Positions 44,825 to 53,439 are shown, numbered from the stretch's first letter. The stretch: DNA of 64,000 nucleotides from Paenibacillus peoriae KCTC 3763 (GCF_000236805.1 NZ_AGFX01000011.1:558001-622000), one strand, 5' to 3'. The notes: generated by a model from the letters alone, not told the origin. Numbers and translations: made by a program.

Positions 44825-46225
44825 ATGAAAATCACACCTACGATACGGGCAGAAGTTCAAACATATCTGATACGAAAAGGCTTAAGTATGACTGAGTTTG
44901 GTCACATCATTGATTTAAATGTAGGTACTGTTAGCGGCATCATCACAGGCAATCGTTCTATTTCTGTTCACCAACTGGACAGCATTACTGCGGGGATGAA
45001 TGTACCACCTGACTATTTTTATGAACGTTACATTGAAGAATGTATTGAGGAAGAACCGCTGAACTGGCGAAGAATTAGCCCTTTTTTGTACCGATGCGTG
45101 GAGCTTGACCGACTTGATTGCTTGCGACGAGTTGTAGGTATGTTGCTAGATAATCCTGTTTATCTTCCTTCACTTTTTAAAGTAGCCGAGGATTCTTTTA
45201 AAAAAGGTTATAATGAAGCAGCGGCGTTCCTTTATGAAAATGTAGCAGTAGGGGAAAAGAGTCAACATTCGGATAGATTTGTAATTTGCCAGTATCGTTT
45301 GTTTATAATTCGTGTTGGAGACGATCAAGAGAAAAACTATGATGCAGCCATTCAATTCGAGCCTTATGTTGAACGTTTGGATGAAATAGATCAGCTTGAT
45401 GCATTGAAGGAATTGGCGAATACATACCGATCATTGCGTCGATGGAATAAAGTAGAAGAAGTAGTTCAAATCTTAGAGGATAAAACCAAAATTCAATACT
45501 TTAAAGAACGTCCTCAGAAGAGTACAAGGCAAGAAGAAGAGAAGAAGCCTAGCCGACCGCTATTTGCATATCTTGCCTTCTCTCAATTACTTCATGCTAG
45601 TGTATATGAAGCATATGGTGACTATGAAGCAGCATTAAGATACACCTATGCTTATGCCGATTTAAGTTGGGTAAAGGAGACGGATGAAGAAACGCAAGAT
45701 TGGAAAAAACGATTTCAAGAGTGGGCGCAAGCCAACATTTACGCATATAAATTATTGTCTGGAGAAGTAAGTGTACTCCCCGATTATTTATCTTACGCTA
45801 GTTCACATAAAAATGAGGTTCTACCTACATTGATAAACATAATTGAGGCAGCTAATCAATATGATTTTAATGTAGATGATGTACTCAAGCAGTTTGAATC
45901 AGAAATTCAGTCTTTATTGGAACAACAAAAAAGCGTAGGCGTGTACACTCGGCAATTTGTTTCGGAGCGATTCACTCATTTTTTAAAAGAATTAGCTGAT
46001 TACAACTTTCGTAAAACAACGTATCATAATGGTTTTAAATATTTAATCAACTGTTTGGAAATATCTTCTGCAATTAATAATAAGTCATGTATAATTAAGT
46101 GTGTCAAGTTATTCGAGAGATATAGAAAAGAGGCATCGTCCGAAACAATAATTTCCTACCAAACTTTGATTGATGAGGTGAACGAAGATGAGAAAAAAAT
46201 TACCAATAATCGTTCTGGTCACTAG
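44825..46225 (+). CDS. AimR/Alo-type peptide-responsive HTH-TPR regulator A
   Basis: The 466-residue protein has an N-terminal helix-turn-helix (about 1-65, GLSMTEFGHIIDLNVGTVSG). The rest is helical and TPR-like (ALKELANTYRSLRRWNKVEE; YGDYEAALRYTYAYADLSWV), the architecture of RRNPP receptors such as AimR, NprR and Rap. AAAGGGTGGT precedes the ATG. A gene for a small secreted peptide overlaps its 3' end by 38 bp, as in receptor-pheromone pairs. It most resembles, from memory, the AloR receptors of P. polymyxa. Its targets are unknown. Confidence 0.8.
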   Translation: MKITPTIRAEVQTYLIRKGLSMTEFGHIIDLNVGTVSGIITGNRSISVHQLDSITAGMNVPPDYFYERYIEECIEEEPLNWRRISPFLYRCVELDRLDCLRRVVGMLLDNPVYLPSLFKVAEDSFKKGYNEAAAFLYENVAVGEKSQHSDRFVICQYRLFIIRVGDDQEKNYDAAIQFEPYVERLDEIDQLDALKELANTYRSLRRWNKVEEVVQILEDKTKIQYFKERPQKSTRQEEEKKPSRPLFAYLAFSQLLHASVYEAYGDYEAALRYTYAYADLSWVKETDEETQDWKKRFQEWAQANIYAYKLLSGEVSVLPDYLSYASSHKNEVLPTLINIIEAANQYDFNVDDVLKQFESEIQSLLEQQKSVGVYTRQFVSERFTHFLKELADYNFRKTTYHNGFKYLINCLEISSAINNKSCIIKCVKLFERYRKEASSETIISYQTLIDEVNEDEKKITNNRSGH

Positions 46226-46313
46226 CTTAATGTTGGTGTTGGTTGTTCCAAGTCAATTTCCAGTACAAGTAAATAAATCTATCACAACTCAAGAGACGCA
46301 CGGAGGGATGTAA
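46188..46313 (+). CDS. Secreted signalling-peptide precursor A (Phr/AimP/AloP-like)
   Basis: The 41-residue product starts with a Sec signal peptide (MRKKLPIIVLVTSLMLVLVV) and ends in SITTQETHGGM. It overlaps the receptor gene by 38 bp in another frame. Precursors of this class are exported, cut to the last five to ten residues and re-imported. The C-terminus -GGM parallels -GGF of the second copy. Too short for routine gene finders. Confidence 0.75.
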   Translation: MRKKLPIIVLVTSLMLVLVVPSQFPVQVNKSITTQETHGGM

Positions 46314-46378
46314 TCATTCCTAATATGGATCAATGGGAAACAAGGTGGCACACTGTATATAATCAGTTTAGTGGAAGG

Positions 46379-46408
46379 CTAGATGGGATTTTCCATCTAG
46401 TCTTTTTT
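46379..46408 (+). terminator. Terminator of signalling module A
   Basis: CTAGATGG / CCATCTAG with a GATTTT loop, followed by TCTTTTTT. Confidence 0.88.
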
Positions 46409-46540
46409 GTATTTGCTGAAACTTGCTAGATGTATTGTCGAGCTAGAAAGGATTTATGGTTGAGAGATGGAAGCGCTAATACAGAAGGTAGCAATTAACA
46501 CACATATGTAATTGGTGAGTCAAATAATTTTACTCACCAA

Positions 46541-46607
46541 AAAACACAAACCGATATTGCTCAGGAACTTGGTATCACGAAACAGCAGTTACATAACTAC
46601 AAGTAGA
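46541..46607 (+). pseudogene. HTH remnant after module A
   Basis: A short open frame encodes THQKTQTDIAQELGITKQQL followed by HNYK and a stop, the HTH of phage terminase-small-subunit or repressor-like proteins. No start codon or complete domain is present. A similar scrap lies after module B (48808). The rest of 46409-46716 appears empty. Confidence 0.45.
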
Positions 46608-46975
46608 CTTGAAGTCAGCAAGATATTAATGTGGATTGTGCATCTAGACAAGCCTAGACGATTATGTCAAGGTTTCTTTGTTTTTAATATCCATATATTA
46701 TAATTGAATTAAAATGAGGGGGGATTTACACCTAAAAAACCTCTCTTTAATTTTCCAGAATTCCTCCTAGCACATGCCTTTCCATACTGAAGTTAATTTT
46801 TGACTCGATACCATCCTAAATATCGTGAAGGTTACTTATATGCTATGCATCGAATCTAAGGTGAATCTACTGATAAATTACAAATGATTATGAGTATAAC
46901 TATTCAATCAGGTGACTTTGTATTGGATCAGTTGTATTATGATTTTCCAAATAAATTATACATAAGCAAAATGAT

Positions 46976-47075
46976 GATACCTTTAACCATGAAATTATCG
47001 GAAACCATCCAAAAAGGTATCTTGAACTCAAATATGAAAGGTATATGATTTTATTCTAAAAAATGGTATGATATT
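46976..47075 (+). promoter_or_regulatory. Candidate operator and promoter of signalling module B
   Basis: GATACCTTT (46976-46984) and AAAGGTATC (47013-47021) form a perfect inverted repeat with a 28-bp gap. A further direct AAAGGTAT at 47037-47044 overlaps the -35 zone of the TATGAT element about 20 bp downstream. AimR of phage SPbeta also binds widely spaced inverted repeats, which makes this a credible operator. Confidence 0.55.
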
Positions 47076-47162
47076 GCGGAAAGCCTATACAATCATCAGA
47101 TTGTAATAGTCCTTTTTTATGAGTTGATATCCTACAAGTTCCTGATAAGGGGTGGTTATAGC

Positions 47163-48578
47163 ATGAAGCATACACCTACGATTTCGGCAGAGTTTGAAGA
47201 CTATTTGAAACAAAATAATATGACGTTGGCTCAATTTGCAGAAAATTCTGGGGTTCATCAAAGAACACTTAGTAATTGGATTACTCAGCATCGTCCTGTT
47301 TCCGTGCAGCAGCTTGACCGAATTACTTTAGCAATGGGCTTACCGGAAGGCTACTTTTACAACCTTTACATAGAAAACTACATCATTAACCGTTCCCCCA
47401 ATATGCGCCGAATTGAACCATTGTTATATCGTTGTGCGGAACTGGACAAGCTGGATGCGATCCGTCGTATGATTGGACAGATCATGGACAATCTGCTGTA
47501 TTCGCCCAGACTATTTTATATTGCAGAAGAATTATTTTCACAGGGACAATATGCTGCTGCGCTGCCGATCTATGAGAATGTGGCGGAAGTGGAAAAGTAT
47601 CAGCATTCTGAACGCTTGGCAGTCTGTCAATATCGTATATTCACAATTCATATTGGTGACGATCAGAACCGCAATTTCAGAGCAGCTACGTTATTAGAGG
47701 CTTTTGTTGAGCGCCTAGATGAAATAGACCAACTTGATGCGTTAAAGGATTTGGCAAACTTGTACAGATCTTTGCGTAAATGGGACAAGGTTGACGAAAT
47801 GGCAAGGAAAATGAGAGAAAAAGCGGAAGTCCAATATTCAATGAAGCATCAGCAGAAGAATCGTAAGAGCAGGGAGCATGAAAAGGAAACGAGGGGGCCG
47901 TTATTTGGATACATTGCTTATGCTGATCTGTTGTGTGCCAGTGTCTGTGAAGCCCAAGGCGATTATCAACAGGCTCTACAATATACGTATGCCTACGCTA
48001 ATTTAGATTGGGTCATAGAGAAGGATGAGAATACTTTACACTGGATAAAGCTGTTTCAAGATTGGGCGGATTGTAATATTTACGTTAATAAGCTCCTGTC
48101 TGGAGATACAAGTGTGCTTCCAGATTATATTGAATACATTGCTGCATCAAAAGTCGATAAAGAAATGGTTACTAAGCTGTTGAACGTAATGTTTGCTGCT
48201 AATCGATTTCAGTTAGATGTTAATCACGTACTAGAGTGTTTTGAAACGCTTATTGATTCCTTTGTCAAACTGGGACAGTCATCATCTGACATGTATACTA
48301 AGCAAGTCATACCAGAGCAGCTTGCCCGATTTGAATACGAGTTAGCTTACTATTATTTGTATCGGTCGATGTATAACGATGGCTTTAAATACTTGATGTA
48401 TGCAATGCTAAAGTCGGATATAATAAATAATGAGACTTACTTTATAAATTGTATGGGTCTGTTTTTACATTTTCAGGATTATGCCGTTCCAGAAACTAAA
48501 ACGGGATTTCTAAAACTTATTGAAAAGGTGTGGTTAAAAAATGTTAAAAAAAATGGTACTGCTGATCGCCGCAGCTAG
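47163..48578 (+). CDS. AimR/Alo-type peptide-responsive HTH-TPR regulator B
   Basis: The 471-residue paralogue of the regulator at 44825 has the same layout: HTH at about 1-65 (NMTLAQFAENSGVHQRTLSN) and TPR-like helices after it (ALKDLANLYRSLRKWDKVDE; QGDYQQALQYTYAYANLDWV). ATG 47163 after AAGGGGTGGTTATAGC is preferred over an ATG at 47124. The HTH differs more from copy A than the TPR part, suggesting separate operators or separate peptides. A peptide gene overlaps its end by 38 bp. Confidence 0.8.
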   Translation: MKHTPTISAEFEDYLKQNNMTLAQFAENSGVHQRTLSNWITQHRPVSVQQLDRITLAMGLPEGYFYNLYIENYIINRSPNMRRIEPLLYRCAELDKLDAIRRMIGQIMDNLLYSPRLFYIAEELFSQGQYAAALPIYENVAEVEKYQHSERLAVCQYRIFTIHIGDDQNRNFRAATLLEAFVERLDEIDQLDALKDLANLYRSLRKWDKVDEMARKMREKAEVQYSMKHQQKNRKSREHEKETRGPLFGYIAYADLLCASVCEAQGDYQQALQYTYAYANLDWVIEKDENTLHWIKLFQDWADCNIYVNKLLSGDTSVLPDYIEYIAASKVDKEMVTKLLNVMFAANRFQLDVNHVLECFETLIDSFVKLGQSSSDMYTKQVIPEQLARFEYELAYYYLYRSMYNDGFKYLMYAMLKSDIINNETYFINCMGLFLHFQDYAVPETKTGFLKLIEKVWLKNVKKNGTADRRS

Positions 48579-48654
48579 TTTTTTGTTTATTGTTACCGTG
48601 CCTGTTCAGTCGCATAGTCACATCCAACTTCAAGATCAAGTGGGAGGATTTTAA
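48541..48654 (+). CDS. Secreted signalling-peptide precursor B (Phr/AimP/AloP-like)
   Basis: The 37-residue product has a signal peptide (LKKMVLLIAAASFLFIVTV) and ends in QLQDQVGGF. It begins inside the receptor gene. The C-terminal pattern, two Gly then a hydrophobic residue, matches copy A, but the preceding residues differ, as expected for orthogonal signals. Confidence 0.75.
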   Translation: MLKKMVLLIAAASFLFIVTVPVQSHSHIQLQDQVGGF

Positions 48655-48807
48655 ACGTGTAACCAATTTTTGAAAAAGGGCGTTGAAATAATGTACTCTA
48701 AGATGATTATTGGTGGGAGCTAATAAGTTCAACCAATGAAATTTTGGGGTGCATTTTATTTTATATGAGCAAATAATATTCATCGAAAGAAGAATAGGGA
48801 ATAATCC

Positions 48808-48935
48808 CCTGTCCAAAACAGAAGCGGATATTGCTCACGAACTGAATATGAAAAACAATTACATAACACTTCCTGAATTGCAGGATATGGTTGTCGTTAT
48901 GCACTATAAGGCCTTTAGACATAGGTAGAAAGGTT
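48808..48935 (+). pseudogene. HTH remnant after module B
   Basis: An open frame without a start includes NPLSKTEADIAHELNMKNNY, matching the HTH scrap downstream of module A (KTQTDIAQELGI). It shows that the duplicated unit once extended past the peptide gene. The rest of 48655-49026 is empty. Confidence 0.45.
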
Positions 48936-49026
48936 AATTCTTCATATAACAATTAGGAATTAAGATGGTTTTCCATAAATTTGAATAGTGTTATTATGTC
49001 ATAACGAACTCAAACAGAGGTATATT

Positions 49027-50259
49027 ATGACAACCATTAAAGTGACACCAGAACAGCTTATGTCTGTATCTAAGCAATTTGAGCTTGCACAACAAACGGT
49101 AACTCAAATGAATAGTAATTTAGTACAACAAATTTCATCTATGGGGCAATTGTGGGAAGGACTGACTAAAGAACATTTTTACTATTCCTTCCAGACCTCT
49201 CAGAAGAATATGGCTGACTTTGTTAGCCTGACGGATTCTATTGCAAAAGAACTACGCCATCATGCAGATAAATTCAGATTAGCTGACCTGATGGAAGCAG
49301 GTAACATTGACGCAAGTTGTTTACCACCTCCACCGAATTCATGTGCTGTTCCTGCCCCAGATACACGAAATGCGTTTCAGAAATCGGCAGATAGTTTATT
49401 GGAACTTGGTCAAGATTTCATGAACGCTGCTGAGGAAAGGTATGAAAAACGCTATGATTCATTAGGAGGATTTTTAGACTATTGGACATTTGGTATTCCG
49501 AAAGGTCTGTATCAAGGATATGCGGAGCGAGCATCCAAGCAGTTTGATTCAGCAAATGATTTTTTTAACTTCTGGACTTTTGGTGTACATGGAACGATCA
49601 GAGAAGCTATATTCCCTACAAATGCCTGGTCAAAGGAACACTGGGCTAATATGATCGGTACAGCAGGATTATTTGGAGGAGTTAGCTCAGTAATCAAGCC
49701 AAAGATTAGTTTGAAATCTTCATTTAAGTATAAGGGGGCAGTGGACTTACGACAAATTTCTTCAGAGGGTTTGCGTAATGAATTGCCATTAACGGATGTC
49801 CAAAAAACGGAGATAATTCAATATACTAAATCACTAAACTTTCCTGAGGATAACATAATAATAAGTAAAGCTGGCTATTATGATGATTGGAATACAGGTA
49901 TGATGTACGATAGATTTATTATAAATACAGATGTATTACCTGCAGAGCATACAGGAGTTGGAACCTTAAGTGCTAACTCGCGTGTGTCATCCAAGGCAAC
50001 GATTGCACATGAAATTGTGGGACACTATGAGGCATATAAGGCAGGGAAAGCATTTGAATTATATGATGTTACTCCAGATACATTTAAAAGAAATTTTGCG
50101 CTAGATGAAGCTCAAGCTAGTATAAGAGCAGCAAGGTTTGCTCCCGATTTAACATCAATAGAAAGGATGACGCTACTGAGGGATGCCATAACCCGATTAA
50201 AAAGTGCTGATTTGCGTATACGTGATGTAAAGGGAGAACTTTATATTGAAGAGAGATAA
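49027..50259 (+). CDS. WXG100-type polymorphic toxin with zincin-like C-terminal domain
   Basis: The 410-residue protein has an N-terminal WXG100 helical hairpin (about 1-90; the motif is WEG in SSMGQLWEGLTKEHF), a linker, and a repeated pre-toxin-like segment (FLDYWTFGIPKGLYQGYAER; FFNFWTFGVHGTIREAIF). The C-terminal domain has SSKATIAHEIVGHYEAYKAG, an HExxGH zinc motif near residue 325. Such proteins leave by the type VII (Ess/Yuk) secretion system and act on competitors. The secretion system is not in this window. An immunity-type gene follows 18 bp later. Confidence 0.78.
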   Translation: MTTIKVTPEQLMSVSKQFELAQQTVTQMNSNLVQQISSMGQLWEGLTKEHFYYSFQTSQKNMADFVSLTDSIAKELRHHADKFRLADLMEAGNIDASCLPPPPNSCAVPAPDTRNAFQKSADSLLELGQDFMNAAEERYEKRYDSLGGFLDYWTFGIPKGLYQGYAERASKQFDSANDFFNFWTFGVHGTIREAIFPTNAWSKEHWANMIGTAGLFGGVSSVIKPKISLKSSFKYKGAVDLRQISSEGLRNELPLTDVQKTEIIQYTKSLNFPEDNIIISKAGYYDDWNTGMMYDRFIINTDVLPAEHTGVGTLSANSRVSSKATIAHEIVGHYEAYKAGKAFELYDVTPDTFKRNFALDEAQASIRAARFAPDLTSIERMTLLRDAITRLKSADLRIRDVKGELYIEER

Positions 50260-50277
50260 AAGGGGATAGTTTGAAAT

Positions 50278-50568
50278 ATGAAAAAAATAATGGATGCTAG
50301 TTTGGCTTTTGAGTCAAAAGATGAAGGAACAATCATAGTAGGAACAAACAAAGAATTGGATCATTTAACCTACCCAGAAATAAAAAAAATCATAGGAGAT
50401 AAAATTCTTATTAAAAATGCAGATAAAAATGAGGTGATATTGAACGTTAGCTCAATTCAAATTTCAACTTCGATGGCTGAAAGAAAAAATATTGGTATTT
50501 GTATTGGTAAGTTAGCATCTCCTGACCTTGTTCAAGTGGGGGCAAGTATTTATAGTTTGGAAGATTAA
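50278..50568 (+). CDS. Probable immunity protein to the WXG100 toxin
   Basis: The 96-residue small acidic protein lies 18 bp downstream of the toxin gene, with GGGGATAGTTTGAAAT before the ATG. It has no signal peptide or membrane helix (MDASLAFESKDEGTIIVGTN; VILNVSSIQISTSMAERKNI), so it should act in the cytoplasm. No family was recognised. The role is inferred from position alone. A terminator closes the pair. Confidence 0.65.
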   Translation: MKKIMDASLAFESKDEGTIIVGTNKELDHLTYPEIKKIIGDKILIKNADKNEVILNVSSIQISTSMAERKNIGICIGKLASPDLVQVGASIYSLED

Positions 50569-50609
50569 TGAATTATGGTGGAAGAGACGAAGGATAGATA
50601 GTCAGTGTT

Positions 50610-50652
50610 AAGCTTACTCCTTTAACAATAAAATGGGAGTGAGCTTTTTTAT
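50610..50652 (+). terminator. Terminator of the toxin-immunity pair
   Basis: AAGCTTACTCC / GGGAGTGAGCTT, then TTTTTT. Nothing else is assignable between 50653 and 50950. Confidence 0.85.
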
Positions 50653-50959
50653 AGTTGTCCAATCTGAATAAAGGGGGATGGTATTTGCATACACCTTGCT
50701 TCAAACGAAGGTGCGTTGAATTTAACTCACCATGCTCCAATACCACCGTGACATATTGTTTTGCTTGAGCGCAGGTAATAAAGCAGAAGGAACAATGGTT
50801 CATCTGAAAGATTTGACTGATACAATTGGCGAGAATGAATTGAGCAATCTGCCCAACAAAATAGCGAACTGGAATTTTCCCTTCCTTTATATATGCATAT
50901 TTCAGTAATAATAAATCATTGTAGCTAAAAGTATATCAATATAGTATATAAAATATATA

Positions 50960-50988
50960 TTGACATGAATCTATCTATAAACTATACT
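50960..50988 (+). promoter_or_regulatory. Strong sigma-A promoter
   Basis: TTGACA (50960-50965), exactly 17 bp, TATACT (50983-50988). It is the best promoter match in the island and drives the small frame at 51035. Confidence 0.75.
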
Positions 50989-51034
50989 GAAATAGTGACT
51001 GATAAATATAACGATGGAGAAAAGGAGATACAAA

Positions 51035-51236
51035 ATGAGGCGGAGATAAAATAGTTTCAGGTAAACAAAAGTTAAGTAGTAGAAAGATAATACATATTGC
51101 ATTACCAACGATAGCATTAAATTTAAAAGTAGATTTACAACACAGCAAGTCGACAAAAATGAATACTAGATTGATGGATAAGTCAAAACAAGATTGTGGA
51201 GATTGGTTTGTTTGTTCTGTCAAATTGGATCGTTAA
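51035..51236 (+). pseudogene. Small frameshifted gene behind a strong promoter
   Basis: ATG 51035 after AAAAGGAGATACAAA reads only four codons (Met-Arg-Arg-Arg) before TAA. In the adjacent frame, 66 codons stay open to 51236 (GDKIVSGKQKLSSRKIIHIA and on, Lys/Ser-rich). One missing or extra base in the first codons would restore a basic protein of about 66 residues. A true four-codon leader peptide is the alternative. Confidence 0.4.
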
Positions 51237-51284
51237 GTTTATTTGTTGTGCGATCTTTGAAAACTGGATATCAAAAAGACGGGA

Positions 51285-51506
51285 GTGGTCTATATTTCTA
51301 ATGGGACAACTGTCATTCATTCGCGAAAACTATCTCTTTATCTTCAATTAAAGGGATTTATGCTGATTGCTGTGAGTGACGATTTAAAAAGTGACAGGAA
51401 TGTTTATTTGTTTTGCTCTAGTGAACGCTTACAACAGGCAATGGCAGATTATAAAACCGATCATGAGTTTCATGAGTATGCCAGCAGAATGCCAGTAAGG
51501 GGCTAA
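51285..51506 (+). CDS. Small DUF5659-like protein
   Basis: The 73-residue protein reads LSLYLQLKGFMLIAVSDDLK then NVYLFCSSERLQQAMADYKT, resembling short domain-of-unknown-function proteins (DUF5659 type) that sit with phage or island replication genes. GTG at 51285 follows GACGGGA. It lies 52 bp upstream of the helicase-like gene and is probably cotranscribed. Confidence 0.55.
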   Translation: MVYISNGTTVIHSRKLSLYLQLKGFMLIAVSDDLKSDRNVYLFCSSERLQQAMADYKTDHEFHEYASRMPVRG

Positions 51507-51558
51507 ACCAATACATTCCAATCATTCTATTCCAACATTTGTTGATGTTTATGGCGAG

Positions 51559-53439
51559 ATGTACACCAATAAAATTCTGAACATGAAACGTAGGATATTA
51601 GAAGGGGGGACTAACCCGAATACGTTTGTAGTTATTGATTTGGAGGCTTCATTAGGGAAGTCTGTGGAAACAAATAAGATTTTGAGAGATTACATAGAGT
51701 CCTACCAGTTCACAGGACAAAATCATGGGAAGCCATATAGGAAGTTTCTATTAGTAAAGCGGTTTGCTAAAGATGTTGAAGATTCGGCTCAGTACATAGG
51801 TGAAAATGTAGACAAGTTATACCAAGGATTTGGAGACAGTAGCGTACGAATTACAGGCAAAGGTCAGCATGTTATTGGGATTACCTCTGACAATTGGAGT
51901 TACTATAGGCAGAATCTTGAGGTTGTACGTGACTCGGATGTTCTCATTATTACGCATTCACGCTATAAAATGCTGTGTGAAAACAATGAATTAAGACGAT
52001 GGTTCACAGAGGGCAAACACACACAGATTATAGATGAACGTATTGACTTTGATATTGTCAGTTTCAGCAGGTCGGATTATAACAATTTATTTTCTGTTTT
52101 ACCGCATACTCTTCATCCCTTGTTGTATGATGCGACCAAAGGTTTGCTTGATCAGGTTAATGCATGTGAGCGTATGAAGACAAATGAAGGGAAAAAACTC
52201 TCAAGCACAGGGATCATAAGGTGTCATCCCCGAATTGATAGCTTAGAGCCGATCTACGAGTTGTCTAATGCCTTAGATAAAAATAAATTTGAGATTATCC
52301 GTAACAAAGGTTTAGCAGCCTATAATAATCTCATGGGCATTGTTCAAAGACTTCAATTATTCTATCAAAATACATGCTATTACAATTATCATTCACTCAG
52401 TACATATAACAGAAATCACAGACTGTTTTGTCTAGCCAACAACATAATACTGGACGCTAACGGACAGATAGACGATTTATATAATGTGAAAAATGGAAAT
52501 ATCAAATTTGTTTTAGATAAGCAGTCCAAGATTATTGACCATTCAGGCTCAACTATAACGCACATTACATTCAACACCAGCAAAACCAGCATTGAGAAGA
52601 AGCTGAACACTGAAACTAATCAGAATGAATACTTTGAAAAGATAACAAATTTCATTAAACGTAAATTTAAGATTGATAAACGTTATCTGATTGTGTTGCA
52701 TAAGAAGTTCGTGTTATCTGATAACGGTGATGAAGGTGGCTTTATTCGTCAACTCAGACAAGTTGGATTCACCGATATTGCTGTGGGCGATGAATATAAT
52801 GGCGAATCTATATCGGTTAACTGGTACGGGAATCTAATTGGAAAAAATACTTGGCGTGACTTTGACTGTTGTTATTTGCTTGGTACACCTAACCAGCGCT
52901 TGGAATCCCATGTCATTCATTTGTGTCAGTATACAGATAAGCATGATTGGAGAGTATCGTTAGATATTATAAAAAAGGATAAGACTAGAGGCTTCAAAAA
53001 CAGAGATTTGGAGAAAATCAGACAGAGCGATATCATATCAGAGATGTATCAGACGGTGAAACGGGTACAGCGCAATCCTAATCCAAGAGCAGAGATATAC
53101 ATAGTGACAAGCGATGAAGAGGTTTTTAGCGGAGTAGCCAAGCAATTGAAACATATCAAGATAGCCAAGCCAATTCCATTAACCGTAGATGATTTTGTTA
53201 GCAGACATGAATTAAAAGGTGATTCAGGATCATCAAATGAAGATACAATGACAGAAAAAATTATGGATTGGTTACTTAAACAACAACCGGGAACATATCC
53301 AAAGAGGGATATAGCCAAGCAATTCAATATTAAAAGTAATCATTTTGCAAGATATATCAATAAGGACTTAAGCCTAGTTCAAACGTACATAAACACAAAG
53401 CAGATTCGCATTGAATACCGTTCCATCATTAGATTGTAA
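51559..53439 (+). CDS. Helicase-like ATPase with C-terminal HTH, probable replication function
   Basis: The 626-residue protein has a P-loop-like VIDLEASLGKSVETNKILRD (about residue 24), a strand-Asp-Glu segment QIIDERIDFDI that fits motif II, and SDVLIITHSRYKML before it. A late segment, SEMYQTVKRVQRNPNPRAEI, resembles superfamily 2 motif VI. The C-terminal 80 residues (about 545-626) look like a winged helix (YPKRDIAKQFNIKSNHFARY). No relaxase or primase motif was recognised. In islands such proteins drive autonomous or theta-like replication; that role is inferred. Confidence 0.6.
   Translation: MYTNKILNMKRRILEGGTNPNTFVVIDLEASLGKSVETNKILRDYIESYQFTGQNHGKPYRKFLLVKRFAKDVEDSAQYIGENVDKLYQGFGDSSVRITGKGQHVIGITSDNWSYYRQNLEVVRDSDVLIITHSRYKMLCENNELRRWFTEGKHTQIIDERIDFDIVSFSRSDYNNLFSVLPHTLHPLLYDATKGLLDQVNACERMKTNEGKKLSSTGIIRCHPRIDSLEPIYELSNALDKNKFEIIRNKGLAAYNNLMGIVQRLQLFYQNTCYYNYHSLSTYNRNHRLFCLANNIILDANGQIDDLYNVKNGNIKFVLDKQSKIIDHSGSTITHITFNTSKTSIEKKLNTETNQNEYFEKITNFIKRKFKIDKRYLIVLHKKFVLSDNGDEGGFIRQLRQVGFTDIAVGDEYNGESISVNWYGNLIGKNTWRDFDCCYLLGTPNQRLESHVIHLCQYTDKHDWRVSLDIIKKDKTRGFKNRDLEKIRQSDIISEMYQTVKRVQRNPNPRAEIYIVTSDEEVFSGVAKQLKHIKIAKPIPLTVDDFVSRHELKGDSGSSNEDTMTEKIMDWLLKQQPGTYPKRDIAKQFNIKSNHFARYINKDLSLVQTYINTKQIRIEYRSIIRL

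Larger units (their letters stand above)
44365..46408 (+). repeat. Peptide-signalling module, copy A
   Basis: From about 44365 the leader, receptor gene and peptide gene align in order with the stretch beginning at about 46717. The non-coding leaders are still clearly similar at DNA level (for example CATAAGCAAAATGATGAT in both). The unit has been tandemly duplicated and has since diverged, more in coding than in leader sequence. Confidence 0.8.
46717..48654 (+). repeat. Peptide-signalling module, copy B
   Basis: This is the second copy of the leader-receptor-peptide unit. The overlap between receptor and peptide genes is 38 bp in both copies. The receptors share sequence throughout (for example EIDQLDALK, DYEAALRYTYAYA against DYQQALQYTYAYA). 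Confidence 0.8.

Noticed and set aside
46325-46360. T-box-like core (ACAAGGTGGCAC)
   Set aside because: Only a loose match; no stem I specifier loop or antiterminator, and it lies after a peptide gene rather than before an aminoacid gene.
51250-51275. rRNA operon spacer-like sequence (CTTTGAAAACTGGAT)
   Set aside because: A short resemblance to rRNA spacer leader sequence, with no rRNA or tRNA nearby.
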